From Candidatus Omnitrophota bacterium (lineage in GTDB: Bacteria; Omnitrophota; Gorgyraeia; 2-01-FULL-45-10): a stretch of DNA of 6,091 nt. The DNA is taken from positions 1 through 6,091 of the forward strand of contig JAPLMI010000165.1 in assembly GCA_026387115.1 (NCBI GenBank), read 5' to 3'. The notes under the pieces were generated by a model that saw nothing but the letters and a program-made list of their open reading frames with translations, made no database searches and was not told the origin of the DNA. Every line of letters starts with the position of its first letter. The stretch's first letter is position 1. This document shows, piece by piece, positions 1-5,403 of this stretch. The translations under genes and the position numbers were made by a program.

Positions 1-1
1 A

Positions 2-649
2 GTGACAGACCTGAATAACCTCGCCACCGTCTATTCCTACGAAGGTAAATACGATGAGGCCGAAGGCCTGTACAAGGAGGCCCTCGAGATGAACGAAAGG
101 CTTCTCGGCCCCCAGCATGCGGATATAGCGAAATCCCTCAACAATTTGGCAACAGTCTATTTTCGCCAGAATAGATACCAGGATGCCGAGCCGTTCCTTA
201 AAAGAGCTATCGAGATAGAAGAGGATGCCGCATACCTTAATAACCTCGCCGCTGTCTATTCTTACGAGGCCAAGTATGCCGAGGCTGAACCGCTTCTCTT
301 AAAAGTGCTGGAGATAGACAAAAATCGGCTGGGGGAAAATAATGCCGATATCGCAAATGACCTGAACAACCTGGCGGTTCTATATTCCCGCATGGGAAGA
401 TTTTCCGAGGCGGAAGGGCTTTTTCATTCCGCATTGGCAATAGACGAAAAGGCGCTGGGCGTGGACCATCCGGAAGTAATGGTCGATCTGAATAACCTGA
501 TAAATTTTTATGAATCCCAAAACAAAGATTACGAGATGATAATTTTTTCCGAGAGATTGTCGGAGTTGTATAAGAAAAAAGGCATGGCCGAAGAGGCGAA
601 GGCTCTCGAAGAGCGCGTGAAGAAAATTCGCTCAGGCGCGAAGCCTTGA
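2..649 (+). CDS. TPR-repeat protein, kinesin-light-chain type (5' end missing)
   Basis: Seen: 215 residues are in frame and end at TGA 647-649. The reading frame runs off the left edge, and the first GTG aligns with an internal Val of the repeat, so it is not a start codon. The protein consists of tandem units beginning LNNLAxxY and carrying a Y-x-E-A-E core, joined by linkers of the LLGPQHADIA type. This is the 42-residue spacing of kinesin-light-chain TPRs (TPR_10/TPR_12 type). Units start at residues 4, 46, 79, 121 and 163; the fifth is degenerate and runs into a charged helical tail. Known: such TPRs form a curved helical scaffold that binds peptides or partner proteins. No enzymatic or membrane segment is visible, and any N-terminal domain or signal peptide lies outside the window. 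The partner and cellular location are unknown. It ends 74 bases before the next gene and appears to be terminated separately from it. Confidence 0.9.
   Translation: MTDLNNLATVYSYEGKYDEAEGLYKEALEMNERLLGPQHADIAKSLNNLATVYFRQNRYQDAEPFLKRAIEIEEDAAYLNNLAAVYSYEAKYAEAEPLLLKVLEIDKNRLGENNADIANDLNNLAVLYSRMGRFSEAEGLFHSALAIDEKALGVDHPEVMVDLNNLINFYESQNKDYEMIIFSERLSELYKKKGMAEEAKALEERVKKIRSGAKP
11..487 (+). repeat. Tandem TPR-coding DNA units (126, 99, 126, 126 bp)
   Basis: Units start at 11, 137, 236 and 362, each with a codon run for LNNL; a fifth, degenerate unit starts at 488. Units 1 and 3 are visibly the most similar at DNA level: both read AATAACCTCGCC near their start and then encode VYSYE. Unit 2 is 27 bases shorter because it lacks most of the linker of the LGPQHADIA type. 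The pattern suggests duplication of units followed by a deletion in unit 2. Confidence 0.8.
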
Positions 650-674
650 CTTTTGTAAATTCATAAGGTATACT
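646..674 (+). promoter_or_regulatory. Sigma70-type promoter for the ROK gene
   Basis: TTGACT (646-651) and TATACT (669-674) are separated by exactly 17 bases. Each hexamer matches the bacterial housekeeping consensus at five of six positions. The -35 box contains the TGA stop codon of the TPR gene. The predicted transcription start is near 681, giving a leader of about 43 bases before the ATG at 724. The next gene on the strand is the ROK gene, with the Cys4 gene behind it. The call rests on hexamer match and spacing alone. Confidence 0.65.
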
Positions 675-677
675 TTT

Positions 678-705
678 AAAAAGTTAGTTTCTAACTATTT
701 TTTTT
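678..705 (+). terminator. AT-rich hairpin with T-tract, possible intrinsic terminator
   Basis: AGTTAG (682-687) and CTAACT (691-696) form a perfect 6-bp stem with a TTT loop. It is followed by one A and eight T residues (698-705) and preceded by an A-run (678-681) that can pair with part of the T-tract. The position, 33 bases past the TPR stop, suits a terminator for that gene. The stem is short and has only two G-C pairs, so efficiency may be low. Because the predicted start of the ROK transcript is near 681, the same palindrome would also form the first bases of that mRNA and could act as an operator or a 5' stabilising hairpin. Confidence 0.5.
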
Positions 706-723
706 GCTCACGGAGTTAGGAAA

Positions 724-1605
724 ATGAAAACAGAGCGAGAGTCCGGTTCGGATAAAGACGGATATGTAATAGGGATTGAAATTGACAAACTTTGCATAAA
801 GGTATCGTTATTTGATAGCCGGCTTAAACCGCTGGAGAAGGTAAGTTTTTCCGCGGACAATGTAAAAAATATCGGCGCAAAGTGCGCAGATCTCATCGAA
901 GAACTGATAAAAAAATCCGGTATTAAGCATGATGAGATGAAAGGGATCGGCATAGGAACAGGTGCCATAGCCGCCTCCCTCGCAAAAAAAATTGAAAATA
1001 AATTTAATATAAGGACATTTTACGCCGGGACGGCGGTTTGCGCGGCGCTCGGCGAAATTTATCTGAATCCCGAGGCAGATTCCGCAGAAAATATTTTATA
1101 TATATATTCTGATTTGGGAGCGTGCGCTGTTTTGAAGAGCCGAAATTTAGAGATTCTTCCGCAGGCGGTATCCGGATATCTCGGGCCATGGGACGCGAGT
1201 TTTGGCATAACGGCGATCGCGAAGAGGGAAGTCGAAAGAGGCGTCGGCACGAAGATAGCGGCCGCTTGCGAAGGGCGCATAGACCGTATCGATGACGCCG
1301 CCGTATTGGAAGCCGCCCGCCGGGACGACGAGGTCGCTGTAAATATAGTTCACAGCGTCGGAGTGACGCTCGGCGTGCGCATCGCATACCTGGTCAATCT
1401 CGTCGGCCCTCAAGCCGTAATATTCGGCGGGGGCCTCGAAAAGGCCGGCGGATTGCTGATCGAGCCCATAAAAAATATTATAAAAAAACTTGCGCTTAAA
1501 TCAAGATCAGAATCTTTAAAGATAATACCCGGTAAGTCAGGCGAGGATGCCGCGTCTCTCGGAGCGGCATCGCTTGCCATTCGGGAAATATCCTGTAACA
1601 GTTAA
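724..1605 (+). CDS. ROK-family protein, probably catalytically inactive
   Basis: Seen: 293 residues, about the usual length of a ROK sugar kinase, without the N-terminal winged-helix of ROK repressors (only about 13 residues precede the fold). ATG 724 follows GGAG (712-715) at good spacing. Fold landmarks are VIGIEIDKLCIKVSLFD (15-31), GIGIGTGAI (74-82), the ALGE stretch (108-111), a GYLGP segment near 151, and VIFGGGL (232-238). Known: active ROK kinases have an N-terminal GGTK phosphate loop, a catalytic Asp in NDANAAALGE, a GTGxG loop and an H/Cys3 zinc site. Here the first loop reads DKLC, the catalytic position is Thr103, the second loop is replaced around residues 125-136, and the zinc motif is absent. 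Only the C-terminal GGG motif looks intact. Inference: a sugar-sensing or structural pseudokinase rather than a glucokinase. The first half is visibly more AT-rich than the second. It is probably co-transcribed with the downstream Cys4 gene. Confidence 0.75.
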   Translation: MKTERESGSDKDGYVIGIEIDKLCIKVSLFDSRLKPLEKVSFSADNVKNIGAKCADLIEELIKKSGIKHDEMKGIGIGTGAIAASLAKKIENKFNIRTFYAGTAVCAALGEIYLNPEADSAENILYIYSDLGACAVLKSRNLEILPQAVSGYLGPWDASFGITAIAKREVERGVGTKIAAACEGRIDRIDDAAVLEAARRDDEVAVNIVHSVGVTLGVRIAYLVNLVGPQAVIFGGGLEKAGGLLIEPIKNIIKKLALKSRSESLKIIPGKSGEDAASLGAASLAIREISCNS

Positions 1606-1614
1606 AAAATAAGC

Positions 1615-1618
1615 GAGG
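1615..1618 (+). promoter_or_regulatory. Ribosome binding site fixing the Cys4 gene start
   Basis: GAGG ends one base before the ATG at 1620, which is too close for initiation there, but 7 bases before the in-frame ATG at 1626. The second ATG is therefore the likelier start, giving 116 rather than 118 residues. Confidence 0.6.
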
Positions 1619-1625
1619 TATGCCC

Positions 1626-1976
1626 ATGGCAGAAGAGAGATCATGCAGGATTTGCGGCAAGCCGTTCCTTCCGAATAAGTACCGGCCCAACCAGACGATC
1701 TGCTCGTCGTTGGAGTGCCAGTACCAGCGCCAGCTCGATAATATGAAGACCTGGAGGGGCATGAATCCCCACTATTTTAAGTACAAAGAGACCCAGGATT
1801 CTTCCTGGAAAGAGACCTGCAGGCGGCGTTCGCTTGATTGGCGCAAAAAACATCAGGAGTATCTCAAGCTGTACCGGGAAGAGCACAGGGACCGCCACAG
1901 AAATTATATGAGAGACTACATGAGGGACTATAGAAAGCAGAATAAGCTTACTCAGGAAAACAAACCCGTTGCATAG
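1626..1976 (+). CDS. Small basic protein with an N-terminal Cys4 zinc-binding motif
   Basis: Seen: 116 residues from the preferred ATG. Cysteines lie at 7, 10, 26 and 31, in a CxxCGKPF then CSSLEC arrangement, the layout of small treble-clef or zinc-ribbon modules. The remainder is strongly basic and aromatic: WRGMNPHYFKY at about 43-53, a further Cys65, and a helical stretch (about 70-103) rich in Arg, His and Tyr with a repeated YMRD at 94-101. No signal peptide or membrane segment is present, so it is probably cytoplasmic. Known: similar Cys4 starts occur in small nucleic-acid-binding proteins and near HNH-type nucleases, but no nuclease motif is visible here. Inference: a DNA- or RNA-binding protein. 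I cannot name the family. It starts 20 bases after the ROK stop with no terminator between, so the two are likely one transcript. No hairpin is seen in the 31 bases after its stop. Confidence 0.75.
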   Translation: MAEERSCRICGKPFLPNKYRPNQTICSSLECQYQRQLDNMKTWRGMNPHYFKYKETQDSSWKETCRRRSLDWRKKHQEYLKLYREEHRDRHRNYMRDYMRDYRKQNKLTQENKPVA

Positions 1977-1996
1977 TTATACATACCGGTTAAAAT
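1969..1996 (+). promoter_or_regulatory. Weak candidate promoter for the efflux operon
   Basis: TTGCAT (1969-1974) and TAAAAT (1991-1996) are 16 bases apart. The -10 box matches consensus at five of six positions but the -35 box at only three. The whole 1977-2007 gap is AT-rich, so chance matches are likely. If real, transcription would start around 2003, only a few bases before the ATG at 2008, which would explain why no Shine-Dalgarno sequence is visible before that gene. Confidence 0.3.
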
Positions 1997-2007
1997 AATT
2001 TTAATAT

Positions 2008-4089
2008 ATGCGAATTAACCCCATATTTTCAGCAATAGTTATTCTGACGGCCTTCGTAATGACTTTCATTATCATGCCATTCTCGCCCGTCAGTTCTTAT
2101 GCCGAAGAGCGTTCTGTCGGAAAAGAAGAGATCAAGTTCGAAGAAGAGCCTGTTTTAAGTAAGGACGTATTAGACTCGGGCGAGAAACAGGAGATAACCC
2201 TTATTCAGGGCCCATCCAAGCAAAAAGAGAAACTTCCCATAAAAGCCTATGTCCCGGAGGTGATAGCGACAAAGATCCCTACGAGAACGAACTTCCAGCC
2301 GAGAAGCCCCAGCGTAAGAAGGATAGCCGCCCGGACGCATCCGGCCATCGAGGCGAAGGTGAAGGCCGAAGTGAAACAGGTTGACAAAAACGGCGCGGCA
2401 AAATTTTATGAACCGATCTTCAATAAGCTTATGGAAGGAATACGGCTTGCCGCGAAGGATATGCGCCCTGCCGCGAAGGATATACAACCCTCCGCGAAGG
2501 ATATACACCCTGCCGAAGGGGTCGAGACAGAAAGGGAGCCAGACCGGTCCGCCGCGGCGCCGTTTGTCAGAATGGTTAACAATCTTCTTTCAGGCCCTCA
2601 GGGCTTCACCAGCGCCCTCCCCAAAGAAATTGTCGGCATCGCCACTGTCGGCACATGGGATGAGATGAAGAGAAAAAAAGGCTCGTTCAGCTCCGAAGTC
2701 GGGCTGGCAAGTATTAAGATTTCCAAGGAGGATAAGCCATGCGTAATCCTTACGCTCAAAGAATGCGTTGACATCGCCGTAAAGAACCATCTTCCGATCC
2801 AGATCGCAAAAAAGAGCATGAGGCTCGCCGAGATAAGGGTCTGCGAAGCAAGGCGCAATCTTCTGCCTTCGGCTTCGATCACGATGGAAGAATCCACAGG
2901 AAGGGTTAACTCAAGAGCGTATATTTCTAAAAAGACCTATCTGGAGGGCCAACAACCGATTTTTCACGGCGGAGAGTTGTATTATAACCTGAGACAGGCG
3001 CAGGCCAATCTGGAGATAACAAGAAGCGACCATGACAGGATAAAGAACGACCTGGTATTACAGGTCAAGAAGGCCTATTATTCGATGGTCAAGGCAAAAG
3101 ACAATTTTAAAATACAGAAAGAGCTGTCGGATGAGGCGGCTAAAATAAACGATATGGTGAATAAGGAGTTTGAATCCAACATAGCCTCGAAACTTGAGTT
3201 TTTAAATGTAACTTCCCAGTCAAGCCAGGTAAAATACCAGCTCGCGTCAGCCCGGGGCGACCTCTCGGTCGCGGAATTGATATTGAAACAGGCGATGAAT
3301 ATTGATACCCGGGACAGGATCGACGTGGCTGCATTGTCGCCGTTTAAAAAAATCGAGCTTGACTTTGAAAGCACCCTCTACGCCGCGCTGGTAAACAGGC
3401 CCGAGATGAGGATCAACTCATTGATGATAGACTACTATAATTACGGCAAGGGGATCGCCAGGGCCAAAGGCCTGCCCAAGGTCGATTTATTGGGGCAGTG
3501 GGGTATGGCCAAAGACGAGTATATGTCGGAAGACCAGAATTACAACCCGCTATACGCGTCGGACGACAAAAAGATGTCACAGCAGTGGTATGCGGGTGTA
3601 AAGGCGTCGATGCCGCTCTGGGGTTCGACGGTCGAATACACATGGACGAGGGAACAGTGGCCTCCTCAGGTGAGCGTTTACTCGGCCACATCATCCGATA
3701 CGAACGCGATAAAATTGAAGTTTCTCGACAAGCTCGATTATTACTCCGATAAGAAACTTGCCGAAATAGATTATGATAAGGCGAGGCAGGAACTTATCAA
3801 GATAAGGCAGGATGTGACGCTGGAAGTGCAGGAAGGGTGCTTCAATTACGAGAAGGCGCTTATACAGGTGGAGACAGCGTCCAATAAGGTCGCGTATCAG
3901 GCCAAGGACCTCGAGGTAACCAGATTTAAGAGGGCCCTTGACGAGGCCGCGGATTCCAATGTGATAGAGAGCATGATAAAGCTGGCGCAGGAGAGGTTCG
4001 GGTACGCGCAGGCCGTCAGCGACTGTCACACGACCCTTGCGACCATCAATAAAGCGGTAGGGGTGGAAGATTATTATAAAGATGAATAA
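2008..4089 (+). CDS. TolC-like outer-membrane efflux protein with long N-terminal extension
   Basis: Seen: 693 residues. Residues 1-32 look like a Sec signal peptide (hydrophobic core about 6-24, cleavage after SSYA). Residues 33-244 form a charged, proline-containing extension with no recognisable domain. From about 246 to 690 lie two OEP (PF02321-type) repeats. Landmarks are LTLKECVDIAVKNH (249-260), NLLPSASI (284-291), QQPIFHGGE (315-323), RPEMRI (464-469), KGLPKVDLLGQWG (487-499), and a second helical hairpin from about 583 to 682. Known: trimeric TolC-family proteins form the outer-membrane and periplasmic exit duct of RND pumps, and members are usually about 420-490 residues. The OEP part alone fills that length, so the extension is extra. 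The absence of a lipobox Cys argues against a lipoprotein. No Shine-Dalgarno sequence is visible before ATG 2008, but the signal peptide supports this start. It is the first gene of an operon with the adaptor 18 bases on. Confidence 0.9.
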   Translation: MRINPIFSAIVILTAFVMTFIIMPFSPVSSYAEERSVGKEEIKFEEEPVLSKDVLDSGEKQEITLIQGPSKQKEKLPIKAYVPEVIATKIPTRTNFQPRSPSVRRIAARTHPAIEAKVKAEVKQVDKNGAAKFYEPIFNKLMEGIRLAAKDMRPAAKDIQPSAKDIHPAEGVETEREPDRSAAAPFVRMVNNLLSGPQGFTSALPKEIVGIATVGTWDEMKRKKGSFSSEVGLASIKISKEDKPCVILTLKECVDIAVKNHLPIQIAKKSMRLAEIRVCEARRNLLPSASITMEESTGRVNSRAYISKKTYLEGQQPIFHGGELYYNLRQAQANLEITRSDHDRIKNDLVLQVKKAYYSMVKAKDNFKIQKELSDEAAKINDMVNKEFESNIASKLEFLNVTSQSSQVKYQLASARGDLSVAELILKQAMNIDTRDRIDVAALSPFKKIELDFESTLYAALVNRPEMRINSLMIDYYNYGKGIARAKGLPKVDLLGQWGMAKDEYMSEDQNYNPLYASDDKKMSQQWYAGVKASMPLWGSTVEYTWTREQWPPQVSVYSATSSDTNAIKLKFLDKLDYYSDKKLAEIDYDKARQELIKIRQDVTLEVQEGCFNYEKALIQVETASNKVAYQAKDLEVTRFKRALDEAADSNVIESMIKLAQERFGYAQAVSDCHTTLATINKAVGVEDYYKDE
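2449..2511 (+). repeat. Three tandem 21-bp repeats inside the TolC-like gene
   Basis: Units 2449-2469, 2470-2490 and 2491-2511 share an identical 13-base core, CCGCGAAGGATAT. They encode AAKDMRP, AAKDIQP and SAKDIHP (residues 148-168), and a truncated fourth copy seems to follow (GCCGAAGG at 2512). The unit is a multiple of three, so copy-number changes keep the frame. The protein pattern is a seven-residue xAKDhxP, where h is Met or Ile. Confidence 0.9.
2725..2771 (+). other. Internal Shine-Dalgarno with out-of-frame 10-codon ORF
   Basis: AAGGAGG (2725-2731) is a perfect anti-16S match lying 7 bases before ATG 2739-2741. That ATG is out of frame with the host gene and opens MRNPYAQRMR, ending at TGA 2769-2771. 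No in-frame start codon sits at a suitable distance. The site coincides with the junction between the N-terminal extension and the first OEP repeat (residues about 240-254). It may be chance from Lys-Glu codons, a translational pause site, or a relic of an older gene boundary. Confidence 0.4.
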
Positions 4090-4090
4090 A

Positions 4091-4098
4091 AGGAGAGG
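4091..4098 (+). promoter_or_regulatory. Strong ribosome binding site of the adaptor gene
   Basis: AGGAGAGG begins one base after the stop of the TolC-like gene and ends 9 bases before ATG 4108. It is the best initiation signal at a gene start in this window and supports translation of the adaptor from a shared mRNA. Confidence 0.8.
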
Positions 4099-4107
4099 TG
4101 CGCGACT

Positions 4108-5400
4108 ATGAAAATACAGGACATCAAAGGCAAAATCGTAAGGATAAACGGCTTTATCAAAAGCTTAATAAGTAAGATCAATTTAAAGAAGATCGACCTT
4201 AAGAATAAGGAAACAAAGAAAAGACTTATCATTTCCTTACTCGTTGCCGTGGTTTTAATCATAATCATCGCGAGGATTACGGCCAATCTGCAGAACGTCC
4301 TGTTCAATAAGAAACAGGCCGCGAAGGAGAAGGCCGCGATATCATTTACGGAAGAAGCCGCGTCGGTCAAGGTATTTAAGATAAAGAAGACGGAATTCAA
4401 GGATACATTGCCGGCGATAGGCAACGTCAAGGGCTACAAGGAGATAGACCTGAAATTTCAGGTCGCGGGCATCGTCGAGAGCTTCAACTTTGAGGAAGGC
4501 GAAAGGATACAGGAGGGGGATATTATCGCAAGCCTTATCCAGAAGGACGCCCTCTTAAAATTAAAATACTCCGAGATAGAGCTTAGCAAGAACCAGAAGC
4601 TTTTCGACATAGGGGCGATAAACCAGATAAAGATGGAGCAGGCGAAGCTCGAATACGAATCCGCGAAATCCGATCTGGACAAGACCAACATCTACGCCGT
4701 CTCAGGCGGGCTTCTTGGTTCAAGGGTTCTCGACGTAGGCAGTTATGTGACCCCCAACGACAAGATAGGCATATTCATCGATAACGCCAAAGTCTACGCC
4801 GAGTTCAATATCATAGAAAAAGACGTGCCGAAGGTTGCCCTTGGACAGAAGGCGGAAGTCTTTGTCGACGCCTATCCGAACAAATCTTTTAACGGCGTTA
4901 TCGACAGGATCGCCCCGATAATCGAAGGAAGGTCCAGGACCGAAACGATAAAGATAGAGCTCGACAACAAGGACGGCCTGTTAAAACCCGGCATGTTCAC
5001 AAGGGCGCTCGTCGCGACTTATGAAAAGAAGGATGTCATAGTGATCCCATCCTCCGGCCTGAAGAAGAAGGAGAATGACTACTTCGTATATCTCGTCCAT
5101 AAGGAAGAACCGAAGATGGAACTGGCCGCGCAGGCGCCGAAAGAGAAGCCGAAGAACATATTCTGGCCGTTCGGCGGAGGCCAGAAAAAGGAAGAGGCGA
5201 AGCCTCAAGGCCCGAAGGAAAAAGAAGCGGAATACGGCGCCGTCGAGATAAGGAAGGTGAAACTGGGTTACATGACGCAGGACCTTGTCGAGGTGGACGA
5301 GGGCCTGAAAGAGGACGAGCTAATAATAATCGAAGTCCAGGAAGAGTTCAAGGATAAGGCAATGGTGGAGATATCCGAGGTGCAGGAAGGACTGATCTAA
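4108..5400 (+). CDS. RND efflux periplasmic adaptor (membrane fusion protein, HlyD/MexA-like)
   Basis: Seen: 430 residues. A basic cytoplasmic head of about 38 residues precedes one membrane segment (39-57, LIISLLVAVVLIIIIARI region), so it is anchored by a signal anchor rather than a lipid. The first lipoyl half is around 107-145 (VAGIVESFNFEEGERIQEGD). A short alpha-hairpin follows at 147-193, with its turn at FDIGAIN. The second lipoyl half is 194-225 (GSRVLDVGSYV). The beta-barrel lies around 228-305 (ending near LLKPGMFTRALV), and the membrane-proximal domain spans 308-420. That last domain is interrupted at about 332-376 by a Lys/Glu/Pro-rich insert containing NIFWPFGGG. Known: adaptors of this family form a hexameric tube linking the RND pump to the TolC-type duct. 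Its position between those two genes agrees, with an 18-base gap before it and a 3-base gap after it. No regulator gene accompanies the operon in this window. The substrate is unknown. Confidence 0.92.
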   Translation: MKIQDIKGKIVRINGFIKSLISKINLKKIDLKNKETKKRLIISLLVAVVLIIIIARITANLQNVLFNKKQAAKEKAAISFTEEAASVKVFKIKKTEFKDTLPAIGNVKGYKEIDLKFQVAGIVESFNFEEGERIQEGDIIASLIQKDALLKLKYSEIELSKNQKLFDIGAINQIKMEQAKLEYESAKSDLDKTNIYAVSGGLLGSRVLDVGSYVTPNDKIGIFIDNAKVYAEFNIIEKDVPKVALGQKAEVFVDAYPNKSFNGVIDRIAPIIEGRSRTETIKIELDNKDGLLKPGMFTRALVATYEKKDVIVIPSSGLKKKENDYFVYLVHKEEPKMELAAQAPKEKPKNIFWPFGGGQKKEEAKPQGPKEKEAEYGAVEIRKVKLGYMTQDLVEVDEGLKEDELIIIEVQEEFKDKAMVEISEVQEGLI

Positions 5401-5403
5401 TAG

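Noticed and set aside
2..4. GTG as a start codon for the TPR gene
   Set aside because: It aligns with a Val inside the repeat pattern, one base from the window edge, so the gene continues upstream.
984..991. Run of eight A residues in the ROK gene as a slippage or frameshift site
   Set aside because: The normal frame continues intact to a fold-consistent C-terminus, and no alternative frame product or stimulator is visible.
1595..1603. CTGTAACAG palindrome at the end of the ROK gene as a terminator
   Set aside because: A single-base loop cannot form a hairpin, and there is no proper T-tract.
1620..1622. ATG 1620 as start of the Cys4 gene
   Set aside because: The GAGG site ends one base before it; ATG 1626 has proper spacing.
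2170..2508. - strand open frame across the TolC-like extension
   Set aside because: It mirrors the same 21-bp repeat and lacks initiation signals; the + strand frame has a signal peptide and OEP domains.
2381..2668. Alternative + frame with LPRRI-type repeats inside the TolC-like gene
   Set aside because: The repeats are only the 21-bp DNA repeat read in another frame; there is no ribosome binding site.
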